From assembly GCA_003520365.1 (NCBI GenBank), contig DOUW01000494.1, positions 1 to 10,555 on the forward strand: DNA of 10,555 bases, written 5' to 3'. A program made the translations under genes and the position numbers. This DNA comes from Massilia sp. (GTDB lineage: Bacteria; Pseudomonadota; Gammaproteobacteria; Burkholderiales; Burkholderiaceae_D). The notes under the pieces were generated by a model. That model had not been told where the DNA came from and searched no databases. It was given only the letters and a program-made list of their open reading frames with translations. Positions 1 through 6,900 of the stretch are shown piece after piece (within the stretch, counting starts at the first letter, position 1; every line of letters starts with the position of its first letter).

Positions 1-431
1 GCCACCAGGCCATCGCCCAGGCGCAGGCCGGCCTTGGCCGCGCCGCTGCCGGCCAGGACGCCGGTGACCTGCAGCCGTTCATCCATGCCGAAAGCCAGGT
101 GCGCGGCCTCGTTGTATTCGCCCGGATACGAGTAGCGGTTCTTCGCCGTGAAGCCGAGCAGGTTGCGTGCGTGTTTCGTGCACAGTTCGGCGTTGTCGAT
201 CAGGAGCGGGGCGGCCACGCGGTACAGGCGGTCCTGCAGCGCGGCCATCTTGGTGAGCGTGTCGGCCGCTGCGGCCATTTGCGGGGTGAGCGGCTGGCCC
301 TGCGGCGTCTCGGTGGCGGCGCCAGGGAAGGTGCCGGTCTGGCCGAACTGGCCTGGCGTCGTACAGGCCGACAGCAGCAGGGCGGTAAAGACTGCCAGCG
401 CCCCCGGGCGCAGGCGATGGATGCGGATCAT
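1..431 (-). CDS. PDZ-domain lipoprotein, N-terminal part (runs off the left edge)
   Basis: Partial gene: 143 codons are visible from an ATG at 431, reading leftward past position 1. A strong ribosome site (AAGGAGG at 441-435) sits just upstream of the ATG. The N-terminus is a lipoprotein signal peptide with a basic start, a hydrophobic core and the lipobox LLSAC, so Cys23 is the predicted lipidated residue. Residue +2 is Thr rather than Asp, which suggests the outer membrane. A linker follows, then a helical stretch (about 55-112) with two Cys-free flanks around Cys84, and from about residue 119 the start of a PDZ fold (GVLAGSGAAKAGLRLGDGLV). From memory, this order of lipoprotein signal, helical segment and PDZ occurs in some M48-family metallopeptidases of Proteobacteria. 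The catalytic HEXXH would lie outside the window, so the peptidase assignment is a guess. The gene starts 13 bp after the dut stop and is probably cotranscribed with it. Confidence 0.8.
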   Translation of the reverse strand, partial: MIRIHRLRPGALAVFTALLLSACTTPGQFGQTGTFPGAATETPQGQPLTPQMAAAADTLTKMAALQDRLYRVAAPLLIDNAELCTKHARNLLGFTAKNRYSYPGEYNEAAHLAFGMDERLQVTGVLAGSGAAKAGLRLGDGLV

Positions 432-444
432 GGTCCTCCTTGTG

Positions 445-894
445 TTATTGTTTTCCGGTGCTGCCGAACCCTCCGGCGCCCCGTTCGCTGGTTGCGAATT
501 CCTCCACCACGTTGAAGCCGACCTGCAGCACCGGCACGATCACCAGCTGCGCCAGCCGGTCCAGCGGCTGCAGGGTGAAGCTCGCGTGACCGCGGTTCCA
601 GGTCGACACCATCAATTGCCCCTGGTAGTCGGAGTCGATCAAGCCTACCAGATTGCCCAGAACGATGCCGTTCTTATGGCCGAGCCCACTGCGCGGCAGG
701 ATCATCGCCGCATAGCCGGGATCGGCCACGTGGATCGCCAGGCCGGTCGGCACCAGCACGGTCTGCCCCGGCTCGAGCGTGAGCGGGGCGTCGATGCAGG
801 CGCGCAGGTCCAGGCCCGCGCTGCCGGGCGTTGCATAGGCCGGCAGCAGGTCTTTCATGCGCGGGTCGAGGATTTTTACGTCAATGTTTTTCAT
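445..894 (-). CDS. dut: dUTP diphosphatase (dUTPase)
   Basis: Hydrolyses dUTP to dUMP and pyrophosphate, keeping uracil out of DNA and feeding dTMP synthesis; it acts as a cytoplasmic homotrimer. All five trimeric-dUTPase motifs are present in order: AGLDLRA (26-32), PRSGLG (67-72), [10 protein letters not shown] (84-93), RLAQLV (113-118) and the glycine-rich C-terminal arm [10 protein letters not shown] (138-147). Asp87 aligns with the catalytic aspartate and Tyr90 with the uracil-discriminating tyrosine of the E. coli enzyme. The length of 149 residues is normal for the family. The gene lies 20 bp downstream of coaBC, the usual order in gamma- and betaproteobacteria. The ribosome site in front of the ATG is weak, so translation may depend partly on coupling to coaBC. 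Confidence 0.97.
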   Translation of the reverse strand: MKNIDVKILDPRMKDLLPAYATPGSAGLDLRACIDAPLTLEPGQTVLVPTGLAIHVADPGYAAMILPRSGLGHKNGIVLGNLVGLIDSDYQGQLMVSTWNRGHASFTLQPLDRLAQLVIVPVLQVGFNVVEEFATSERGAGGFGSTGKQ

Positions 895-914
895 GCGTGT
901 TGCTGGTTCGTGAT

Positions 915-2141
915 TCAGGTGAGCAGCGAGCGCTGTTCCAGGCGCTTGCCGATTTCGGAAATGAGCTGGCGCGCCAGCGTCAGCTTGTCGGCGCGCGGCA
1001 GCACGGTATGGCCGCTGTCGTCGAACAGGACGATGGAATTGTCATCCTGCCCGAAGGTGTGGTGGCCGATGTTGCCGACCAGCAGAGGGATGCCCTTTTT
1101 CTCGCGCTTGGCGGCGCCGTACGCGACCAGGTTTTCCGACTCGGCGGCAAAGCCGACGCAGTAGGGCCAGCCCGACAGCGAGGTAGTGGCCGCCACCGAG
1201 GCCAGGATGTCGGCGTTCTGCACGAATTCGAGCTGGGGCGGGGCGCCGCCTTCCTGCTTTTTCAGCTTCTGCTCGCTGGCGTTGGCGACGCGCCAGTCGG
1301 CCACCGCCGCCACGCCGACGAACACGTGTTGGCCCTCGACCTGGGCCATGACCGCGTCGTGCATCTGCTGGGCCGACAGCACGTCGATGCGGCGCACGCC
1401 GTGCGGCGTCGGCAGGGCGGTCCGGCCGGAGACCAGCGTGACCTCGGCGCCGGCCTCGCGCGCCGCGCGCGCGATCGCATAGCCCATCTTGCCCGAGGAC
1501 AGGTTGGTGATGCCGCGCACCGGATCGATGGCCTCGAAGGTCGGCCCGGCCGTGATCAGGACGCGCTTGCCCGCCAGGACCTTCTGCTGGAAGGAGGCGA
1601 CCAGTTCCTCGAGCAGCTGCTCGGGTTCGAGCATGCGGCCCAGGCCGGTTTCGCCGCAGGCCTGTTCGCCGGCGGCGGGGCCGAAGATGCAAACCCCATC
1701 CTGCAGCAGCGTGGCGACGTTGCGCTGGGTGGCCGGGTTCTGCCACATCTCGACGTTCATTGCCGGCGCGACCAGCAGCGGCACGCCCTGCGGACGCGCC
1801 AGGCACAGCGTCGAGAGCAGGTCGTCGCACACGCCGTGCGCGAGTTTACGGATGAAGTCGGCCGAGCAGGGCGCGATCAGCACCGCGTCGGCGCCGCGCG
1901 TGAGGTCGATGTGCGCCATGTTGTTGGGCATGCGCGGGTCCCACTGGTCCAGCCAGACCGGGTTGCCGGACAGCGCCTGCAGCGTCACCTGGCCGATGAA
2001 GTGGGTGGCGGCCTCGGTCATCGCCACGTGCACCCTGGCGCCCTGCTTGACCAGCGCGCGGCACAGTTCCGCGGCCTTGTAGCAGGCCACGCCCCCGGAC
2101 AGGCCGAGGACGATCTTCTTGCCCTTCAGGTCCATGCTCAT
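915..2141 (-). CDS. coaBC: Bifunctional phosphopantothenoylcysteine decarboxylase / phosphopantothenate-cysteine ligase
   Basis: Carries out two consecutive steps of coenzyme A synthesis: CTP-dependent ligation of cysteine to 4'-phosphopantothenate (CoaB), then FMN-dependent decarboxylation to 4'-phosphopantetheine (CoaC). The N-terminal CoaC flavoprotein domain (about 1-185) has the nucleotide loop SGGVACYKA, the active-site histidine in MAHIDL (His77), PAMN (Asn129) and the [11 protein letters not shown] segment with Cys162. The CoaB domain (about 190-408) has [22 protein letters not shown], the AAVADWR strand, the KLKK motif (292-295) and the FAAESEN segment. The length of 408 residues matches the family. 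The first ATG is chosen because AAGGAGA lies at the correct distance; an in-frame Met two codons later is less well placed. It lies between lspA (56 bp upstream) and dut (20 bp downstream). Confidence 0.97.
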   Translation of the reverse strand: MSMDLKGKKIVLGLSGGVACYKAAELCRALVKQGARVHVAMTEAATHFIGQVTLQALSGNPVWLDQWDPRMPNNMAHIDLTRGADAVLIAPCSADFIRKLAHGVCDDLLSTLCLARPQGVPLLVAPAMNVEMWQNPATQRNVATLLQDGVCIFGPAAGEQACGETGLGRMLEPEQLLEELVASFQQKVLAGKRVLITAGPTFEAIDPVRGITNLSSGKMGYAIARAAREAGAEVTLVSGRTALPTPHGVRRIDVLSAQQMHDAVMAQVEGQHVFVGVAAVADWRVANASEQKLKKQEGGAPPQLEFVQNADILASVAATTSLSGWPYCVGFAAESENLVAYGAAKREKKGIPLLVGNIGHHTFGQDDNSIVLFDDSGHTVLPRADKLTLARQLISEIGKRLEQRSLLT

Positions 2142-2160
2142 GTCGGTCTCCTTGTTCAGC

Positions 2161-2204
2161 TTGCTTGGGTTGTGCTTGGGACTTGCTTAGTTCTTGCTTA
2201 GTTT
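2161..2204. repeat. Four degenerate 11-bp tandem units between lspA and coaBC
   Basis: The segments 2161-2171, 2172-2182, 2183-2193 and 2194-2204 align as four head-to-tail 11-mers with a plus-strand core of TTGCTTRG. The last two units differ only at their final base (TTGCTTAGTTC and TTGCTTAGTTT); the first two carry GCTTGGG. The array covers the lspA stop codon (2198-2200) and most of the gap to the coaBC ribosome site. It looks like replication-slippage DNA. No function can be read from it. Confidence 0.6.
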
Positions 2205-2716
2205 TTATTTACGCGGCGCAGTTCGTCCATGATGAACAGGAAGGCGCCGATCGAGATGCCGATGTCGGCGACGTTAAAGGCCGGGAAGTGGCCGACGCCG
2301 CGCCAGTAGAAGTCGAGGAAGTCGATCACGTGGCCGTAGGCGACCCGGTCGATCACGTTGCCGACGGCGCCGCCCAGGATCAGCGCCAGCGACCAGCAGA
2401 ACAGGCGCTGGCCGGCGTTGCGCTTGAGCAGATACAGGATGAAGCCGATCGCGCCGATCGCGATCGCGGTGAAGAACCAGCGCTGCCAGCCGCCCTGGTC
2501 GCCCAGGAAGGAAAAGGCCGCGCCCGGGTTGTACACCAGCACCAGGTTGAAGAAACTGGTGACCGGCAGAGATTCGCCGTAGACGAACAGTTTCGAGATC
2601 GTGATCTTGGTCAGCTGGTCGATCAGCACGATGATGAAGGCGATGCCCAGCCACGGGGTCATGCCGGCGCCGGATTTGTGGACCGTGGAAATGCCTGGTT
2701 TTTTCTTGGTTGCCAT
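2198..2716 (-). CDS. lspA: Lipoprotein signal peptidase (signal peptidase II)
   Basis: Inner-membrane aspartyl protease that removes signal peptides from diacylglyceryl-modified prolipoproteins just before the lipobox cysteine. The 172-residue product has four hydrophobic segments (about 21-40, 53-70, 81-97 and 107-126, with a last one near 150-165). It carries the conserved patches NPGAAFSFL (63-71), [10 protein letters not shown] (115-124) and FNVADIGIS (147-155). The catalytic pair is Asp132 (in [10 protein letters not shown]) and Asp151 (in NVAD). The start chosen is the first ATG giving a normal cytoplasmic N-terminus (MATKKK); the ribosome site is weak. The same frame is open far upstream, but that is out-of-frame synthetase sequence. 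In most Proteobacteria lspA directly follows ileS, and here it follows the IleS-derived half of the chimeric ORF with a hairpin in between. Confidence 0.96.
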   Translation of the reverse strand: MATKKKPGISTVHKSGAGMTPWLGIAFIIVLIDQLTKITISKLFVYGESLPVTSFFNLVLVYNPGAAFSFLGDQGGWQRWFFTAIAIGAIGFILYLLKRNAGQRLFCWSLALILGGAVGNVIDRVAYGHVIDFLDFYWRGVGHFPAFNVADIGISIGAFLFIMDELRRVNKN

Positions 2717-2735
2717 TTGGTTATCGGATCGGATG

Positions 2736-2771
2736 TGAAAAACCGCCATGCCGGGAGCCGACATGGCGGTT
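2736..2771 (-). terminator. Intrinsic terminator between the synthetase ORF and lspA
   Basis: On the minus strand a perfect 10-bp stem (AACCGCCATG / CATGGCGGTT; arms 2762-2771 and 2741-2750, 11-nt loop) runs straight into a T tract (GGTTTTTCAC). It starts 14 nt after the stop codon at 2785. Only about 20 nt separate the T tract from the lspA ATG at 2716, so there is no room for a separate lspA promoter downstream. It therefore probably acts as a partial terminator or attenuator inside the operon. The plus-strand reading has no T run. Confidence 0.75.
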
Positions 2772-2784
2772 GCTGTACTGCTGC

Positions 2785-4587
2785 TTACGCGAAACGGCGT
2801 GCTTCGCCGGCGCCGAACAGGTTGGCCACGCAGCGGCCGCACAGGCCGGCGTGCTCGTGGTTGTGGCCGACGTCGCGGCGGTAGTGCCAGCAGCGCTCGC
2901 ACTTTTCCGCTTCCGACGGGGTCACGCTCACCGCCTCGTTGGCGGCGTCGTCGACCTTCTCGACGCTCGCCTGCGAGGTGATGAAGACGAACTTCAGGTC
3001 GTCGTCCAGGCTGGCCAGCAAATCGTACTTGTCGCCGGCGGCGCGGATCGCCAGTTCCGCCTGCAGCGAGGAGCCGATGGCGCCGGAAGCGCGCACTTCC
3101 TCGAGCTGCTTGGTGACATCCGCGCGTACTTCGCGCAGCGCCGCGTACTTGGCCAGCAGCGCGTCGCCATCCGCCAGCTCCGGGAAGCTCCACAGGGTTT
3201 GCGTGAAGATGGTCTCGTCGCTGTCGGCAAAGGCCTGCTGGCCGGCGAACACGGCCCAGGCTTCCTCGGCGGTGAAGGACAGGATCGGCGCCATCACGCG
3301 CAGCAGGGAATGCGCGATGTGCCACAGCGCGGTCTGGGCCGAGCGGCGGGCCAGGGAATCGACGCCGCTGGTGTACAGGCGGTCCTTCAGGATGTCGAGG
3401 TAGAAGCCGCCCAGGTCTTCCGAGCAGAAGTTCTGCAGGCGCGCGACCACCGGGTGGAACTCGTAGCGCTCGAAGTGGGCGCCGATGTCGCGCTGCAGGC
3501 GCGCGGTCTCGGCCAGCGCGTAGCGGTCGATCTCGAACATCTCGGCGACCGGCACGGCATTCTTCGCCGGGTCGAAGTCCGAGGTGTTCGCCAGCAGGAA
3601 GCGCAGGGTGTTGCGGATGCGGCGGTAGGCTTCCGTCACGCGCTTGAGGATCTCTTCGCTGATCGCCAGTTCGCCGGTGTAGTCGGTCGAGGCCACCCAC
3701 AGGCGCAGGATGTCGGCGCCGAGCGTGTCGGAGATCTTCTGCGGCGCCAGCGTGTTGCCGAGCGACTTGGACATCTTCTCGTTGTCGACGCGCACGAAGC
3801 CGTTGTGGATCCAGTAGTTCACCATGGTGCCGCCGAAGGCGCCTTCGCTCTGGGCGATCTCGTTTTCGTGGTGCGGGAACTGCAGGTCCTGGCCGCCACC
3901 GTGGATGTCGAAGCGCTCGCCGAGCGTGGCGCAGGACATGGCCGAGCACTCGATGTGCCAGCCCGGACGGCCGCGGCCCCACTTCGAATCCCATTTGGCC
4001 TCAAGCGGTTCGGATTCCTTGGCGGCCTTCCACAGCACGAAGTCGAGCGGATCGCGCTTGCCGGTATTGACGTCGACGCGCTCGCCGGCGCGCAGGTCGT
4101 CGAGCGACTTGCCCGAGAGCTTGCCGTAGCCCTCGAAGCCGCGCACCGCGTAGTTGACGTCGCCATCCTCGCTCTTGTACGCCAGGCCCTTTTCTTCGAG
4201 CTTTTCGATGATCGAAAGCATCTGCGGCACGTATTCGGTGGCGCGCGGGACCACGTTCGGCGGCAGGATGCCAAGCGCCTGCGTGTCCTCGTCCATGTAG
4301 TTGGTGAAGCGCGTGACCAGCGAGGACAGCGTTTCGCCGTTCTCGACCGCGCGCTTGATGATCTTGTCGTCGATGTCCGTGATGTTGCGTACGTACTTGA
4401 CGTCGTAACCGGAAGCCATGAGCCAGCGATAGATGACATCGAACGCCATCATCATGCGCGCGTGCCCGACGTGGCAGTAGTCGTAGACGGTCATGCCGCA
4501 GACGTACATGCCGACCTTGCCGGCCTCCATCGGAACGAATACCTGTTTTTCGCGCGCCAGCGTGTTATAGATCTTTAATTGGCTCAT
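2785..4587 (-). CDS. Chimeric aminoacyl-tRNA synthetase: CysS catalytic half joined to IleS C-terminal half
   Basis: This is one uninterrupted 600-codon ORF made of two different enzymes. Residues 1-278 are cysteinyl-tRNA synthetase. They hold the HIGH motif as HVGH (39-42), the zinc ligands Cys30, Cys214, His239 and Glu243, [15 protein letters not shown] (229-243) and KMSKS (271-275). From about residue 279 the sequence is isoleucyl-tRNA synthetase: [17 protein letters not shown] (281-297), the anticodon-binding helical domain, and a C-terminal CX2C-X16-CX2C zinc finger (Cys563, 566, 583, 586) with the ending GEARRFA. The spacing from KMSKS to the end (325 residues) fits IleS (332 in E. coli), whereas CysS normally ends near residue 460. 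Missing are the CysS anticodon-binding domain and the IleS Rossmann and CP1 editing domains. The left neighbour lspA fits ileS; the right neighbours fit cysS. As it stands it should charge neither tRNA properly. An assembly misjoin or a real rearrangement could explain it. Confidence 0.93.
   Translation of the reverse strand: MSQLKIYNTLAREKQVFVPMEAGKVGMYVCGMTVYDYCHVGHARMMMAFDVIYRWLMASGYDVKYVRNITDIDDKIIKRAVENGETLSSLVTRFTNYMDEDTQALGILPPNVVPRATEYVPQMLSIIEKLEEKGLAYKSEDGDVNYAVRGFEGYGKLSGKSLDDLRAGERVDVNTGKRDPLDFVLWKAAKESEPLEAKWDSKWGRGRPGWHIECSAMSCATLGERFDIHGGGQDLQFPHHENEIAQSEGAFGGTMVNYWIHNGFVRVDNEKMSKSLGNTLAPQKISDTLGADILRLWVASTDYTGELAISEEILKRVTEAYRRIRNTLRFLLANTSDFDPAKNAVPVAEMFEIDRYALAETARLQRDIGAHFERYEFHPVVARLQNFCSEDLGGFYLDILKDRLYTSGVDSLARRSAQTALWHIAHSLLRVMAPILSFTAEEAWAVFAGQQAFADSDETIFTQTLWSFPELADGDALLAKYAALREVRADVTKQLEEVRASGAIGSSLQAELAIRAAGDKYDLLASLDDDLKFVFITSQASVEKVDDAANEAVSVTPSEAEKCERCWHYRRDVGHNHEHAGLCGRCVANLFGAGEARRFA
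3754..3777 (-). other. CysS/IleS junction within the KMSKSLGN codons
   Basis: These 24 bases encode KMSKSLGN (residues 271-278), which is common to CysS and IleS. Just upstream, [14 protein letters not shown] is typical of CysS; just downstream, [14 protein letters not shown] is typical of IleS. The crossover cannot be placed more finely without the parental genes, because both would read nearly the same here. No frameshift, inserted base or mobile-element scar is visible. Confidence 0.85.
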
Positions 4588-4742
4588 TGGTGGTGATGAT
4601 TCGAGAGGGGACGGGACACCCGAGCAATGCGAATGCCGGGCACGGCTGCCAAGGAGGCGCGCGCCGGGAGATGGTGCTTTGCGTCGAGACCGTCAGGACC
4701 CTCGTTGTTGTTCTTCTTGATAGAATGGGACGTTCTGCGCAA

Positions 4743-4751
4743 AGTATAGCA
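4743..4751 (-). promoter_or_regulatory. Candidate extended -10 promoter for the cysS-type gene
   Basis: The minus strand reads TGCTATACT, an extended -10 (TGn followed by TATACT) in the divergent gap. No convincing -35 box is present at the 17-bp position (GCCAGT), which is tolerable with an extended -10. Transcription would begin near 4736 and leave an untranslated leader of about 150 nt before the ATG at 4587. The rest of the 4588-4844 gap must also hold the promoter for the plus-strand cyclophilin; TTGACA at 4807-4812 has no matching -10 and lies too close to the start codon to be convincing. Confidence 0.4.
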
Positions 4752-4844
4752 TTGATAAAATCCCGACTGGCCGCCTACGGCTCAGGTTTATTTTTCTGTA
4801 AAAGACTTGACACGGCATTGCGCCACGTCCACCGAGGAGAAGCC

Positions 4845-5459
4845 TTGAAGACCCCATTCGCACGATTTGCCACCCCGCTGATGGCGCGCGCCGCTGCCGC
4901 CAGCCTGGCCTTGTTGATCTCGGGCGCAGCGTTGGCTGCGGACAATCCCCAGGTCGCGCTGAAGACCACCATGGGCGAGATCGTCATCGAACTCGACCAG
5001 GAGAAGGCGCCGAAGAGCACCGCCAATTTCCTGCAATATGTAAAATCCGGCTTCTACAAAGGCACGGTCTTTCACCGCGTCATCAGCGATTTCATGATCC
5101 AGGCCGGCGGCTATACCGAGAAACTGGTCGACAAGCCGGGCGTCAGGAAACCGATTCCGCTCGAATCCCAGAACGGCCTGTCGAACAAGCCCTACACGGT
5201 GGCGATGGCGCGCACCGCCAATCCGAACTCGGCGACTTCGCAGTTCTTCATCAACACCAACGACAATGCCGGCCTCGACTACCCGGGCGAAGACGGCCAC
5301 GGCTACACCGTGTTCGGGCGCGTGGTGAAGGGCTTCGAGACGGTCGACAAGATCAAGAACGTGGTCGTCGACGACGTGCGCGGCATGCAGAACGTACCGG
5401 TGGTGCCGGTCGTGATCCAGAACGCGACCCTCCTCTCTGGCGATAAGCTTGTAAAATAA
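4845..5459 (+). CDS. Exported peptidyl-prolyl cis-trans isomerase (cyclophilin type)
   Basis: Catalyses cis-trans isomerisation of X-Pro bonds, here most likely in the periplasm as a folding helper. The TTG at 4845 is chosen as start because GAGGAG (4834-4839) lies 5 nt upstream. It gives 204 residues with a Sec signal peptide (KTPFARFATPLMARAAAA, then a hydrophobic core) and a cleavage site after ALA, before ADNPQ. An in-frame ATG at 4881 would also leave a short signal peptide but lacks a good ribosome site. The frame stays open back to 4587, but that part looks non-coding. Cyclophilin landmarks follow in order: VFHRVISDFMIQAGG, MARTANPNSATSQFFIN and the GYTVFGRVVKGFETVDKI strand. It is PpiA-like in location and pairs with the cytoplasmic paralogue 61 bp downstream. 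Confidence 0.92.
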   Translation: MKTPFARFATPLMARAAAASLALLISGAALAADNPQVALKTTMGEIVIELDQEKAPKSTANFLQYVKSGFYKGTVFHRVISDFMIQAGGYTEKLVDKPGVRKPIPLESQNGLSNKPYTVAMARTANPNSATSQFFINTNDNAGLDYPGEDGHGYTVFGRVVKGFETVDKIKNVVVDDVRGMQNVPVVPVVIQNATLLSGDKLVK

Positions 5460-5482
5460 CGGTTGCACGTTTCGCATCCCGC

Positions 5483-5506
5483 ACGTACTCAAACACGTAT
5501 TCAAAC
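5483..5506. repeat. 12-bp tandem duplication in the ppiB leader
   Basis: ACGTACTCAAAC (5483-5494) is followed directly by ACGTATTCAAAC (5495-5506), with one mismatch. It lies immediately before the ppiB ribosome site AAAGGA. It is probably a slippage duplication; no regulatory role can be shown. Confidence 0.6.
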
Positions 5507-5520
5507 AAAAAGGACATCAC

Positions 5521-6015
5521 ATGACCTCCGTAATCATGACCACCAACAAGGGCAACATCACCGTCGAACTGGACGCCGACAAGGCGCCGAAGACCGTTGC
5601 CAACTTCCTGGACTACGTGAACAAGGGTCACTTCACCAACACGATCTTCCACCGCGTCATCAAGGACTTCATGATCCAGGGCGGCGGTTTCGAGCCGGGC
5701 ATGAAGCAGAAAGCCACCGACGCCACCGTCGAGAACGAAGCCAAGAACGGCCTGAAGAACGACAAGTACACCATCGCCATGGCCCGCACCTCAGCGCCGC
5801 ACTCGGCATCGGCCCAGTTCTTCATCAACACCAAGAACAATGACTTCCTGAACTACCCGGGCCAGGACGGCTGGGGCTATGCCGTGTTCGGCAAGGTCAC
5901 CTCGGGCATGGACATCGTCGACGCGATCAACGGCGTGGCCACCTCGCGCTCGGGCATGCACTCGGACGTGCCGGTCGAGCCGGTCATCATCGAAAAAGTC
6001 GAAGTCGCCCAGTAA
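5521..6015 (+). CDS. ppiB: Cytoplasmic peptidyl-prolyl cis-trans isomerase B (cyclophilin)
   Basis: A 164-residue cyclophilin, the usual PpiB length, without a signal peptide and therefore cytoplasmic. The catalytic segment is IFHRVIKDFMIQGGGF; the peptide-binding strand is MARTSAPHSASAQFFIN; DGWGYAVFGKV supplies the conserved tryptophan region; DVPVEPVIIEKVEV closes the barrel. AAAGGA lies a few bases before the ATG. It is clearly paralogous to the exported cyclophilin just upstream, sharing for example KAPK, ANFL.YV and FHRVI.DFMIQ. The gene order cysS / ppi / ppiB / lpxH resembles the cysS-ppiB-lpxH grouping of E. coli. The two cyclophilins are probably cotranscribed. Confidence 0.96.
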   Translation: MTSVIMTTNKGNITVELDADKAPKTVANFLDYVNKGHFTNTIFHRVIKDFMIQGGGFEPGMKQKATDATVENEAKNGLKNDKYTIAMARTSAPHSASAQFFINTKNNDFLNYPGQDGWGYAVFGKVTSGMDIVDAINGVATSRSGMHSDVPVEPVIIEKVEVAQ

Positions 6016-6069
6016 TCCGGCGAATCAGTCAATAGAAAGGCGCGCGGGATCATCTACCACAGCACCACG

Positions 6070-6828
6070 ATGGCCACTCCCGCGCGCACGCTCGCGCTTT
6101 TCATTTCCGACCTGCACCTGCAGGAATCCCACCCGCGCACCGCCGAGGCCTTCTTCCGCTTCCTGGAAGAACACGCCACGCACACGCGCGCGCTTTACCT
6201 GCTCGGCGACATCTTCGAATACTGGGCCGGCGACGACGACCTCGGCACGCCCTTCCATGCCCGCGTCACGAGCGCCCTGCGCCTGCTCGCAGACAGCGGC
6301 GTCGCCCTGTTCTGGATGGCCGGCAACCGCGACTTCCTGGTCGGGCAAGGCTTTGCCGATGCGGCCGGCCTGACTTTGCTGGCCGAACCCTACGTGACGG
6401 ATATCGGCGGGCAACGCATCGCCCTCGTGCATGGCGACGCCGAATGCACGCTCGACACGAAATATATGGAGTTTCGCGCCATGGTGCGCAATCCCGCCTG
6501 GCAGCAGCAATTCCTGGCCATGCCGCTGGAAAAGCGCAAGGCCATCATCGCCGGCCTGCGCGAAGGCAGCCGCGAGGCCCACACCACCAAGTCCTACGCG
6601 ATCATGGACGTCACGCCTGACGCGATCGAGGCGCTCTTCGATGCCACCGGCGCCGCGATCCTGATCCACGGCCACACCCACCGCCCCGCCCTGCACCGCC
6701 ACGGCGAGCGCCTGCGCTACGTGCTGCCCGACTGGGAACTCGATGCCGCACCGCCGCGCGGCGGCTGGATCGCCATCGCCGAAGACGGCGCGATCCGGCG
6801 TTACGGGCTCGACGGCGTTATCGCGTAA
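6070..6828 (+). CDS. lpxH: UDP-2,3-diacylglucosamine diphosphatase (lipid A synthesis)
   Basis: Hydrolyses UDP-2,3-diacylglucosamine to lipid X and UMP, the fourth step of lipid A synthesis, at the inner face of the inner membrane. It is a calcineurin-type metallophosphoesterase using two Mn ions. The metal and catalytic residues line up with E. coli LpxH: Asp14 and His16 (SDLHL), Asp47 (LLGDIFEYW), Asn86 (GNRDF), His121 (VHGD), and His202 and His204 (GHTHRP). The insertion region with EGSREAHTTKSYAIMDV and the ending LPDWELD also fit. The 252-residue length is close to the family norm (about 240). No strong ribosome site is visible before the ATG, and the gap to ppiB is 54 bp, so it probably shares that operon. 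A bidirectional hairpin follows it. Confidence 0.96.
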   Translation: MATPARTLALFISDLHLQESHPRTAEAFFRFLEEHATHTRALYLLGDIFEYWAGDDDLGTPFHARVTSALRLLADSGVALFWMAGNRDFLVGQGFADAAGLTLLAEPYVTDIGGQRIALVHGDAECTLDTKYMEFRAMVRNPAWQQQFLAMPLEKRKAIIAGLREGSREAHTTKSYAIMDVTPDAIEALFDATGAAILIHGHTHRPALHRHGERLRYVLPDWELDAAPPRGGWIAIAEDGAIRRYGLDGVIA

Positions 6829-6838
6829 GGATTCGATG

Positions 6839-6864
6839 AAAAAAGAGCGGGCAAGCCCGCTCTT
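6839..6864 (-). terminator. Intrinsic terminator between convergent genes
   Basis: A perfect 10-bp inverted repeat (AAGAGCGGGC at 6843-6852, GCCCGCTCTT at 6855-6864) with a very tight centre. On the minus strand it is followed by six T's, so it is a textbook terminator for the PEP-CTERM gene, 36 nt after its stop. On the plus strand the stem is followed only by TTGTCGTTTCC, so termination of lpxH transcripts would be weaker. Confidence 0.85.
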
Positions 6865-6900
6865 GTCGTTTCCAGCTTCCACGCATCCGCATCCTGATCG

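Noticed and set aside
831..2201. A 456-codon plus-strand open frame antisense to coaBC
   Set aside because: Low-complexity His/Arg/Gly/Ala-rich translation with no motif; the coaBC frame opposite it has all its catalytic motifs.
2198..3994. A 598-codon version of lspA extending far upstream
   Set aside because: The extra N-terminal part is Arg/Pro-rich out-of-frame reading of the synthetase gene and crosses the terminator; the 172-residue LspA is complete on its own.
2710..4578. A 622-codon plus-strand open frame antisense to the synthetase ORF
   Set aside because: It is the codon-position mirror of a high-GC gene; it has no recognisable domain, no ribosome site, and the minus-strand gene is certain.
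4587..4844. N-terminal extension of the first cyclophilin back to 4587
   Set aside because: It would bury the signal peptide inside the protein and cover the divergent promoter region; the ribosome site at 4834-4839 supports the TTG start.
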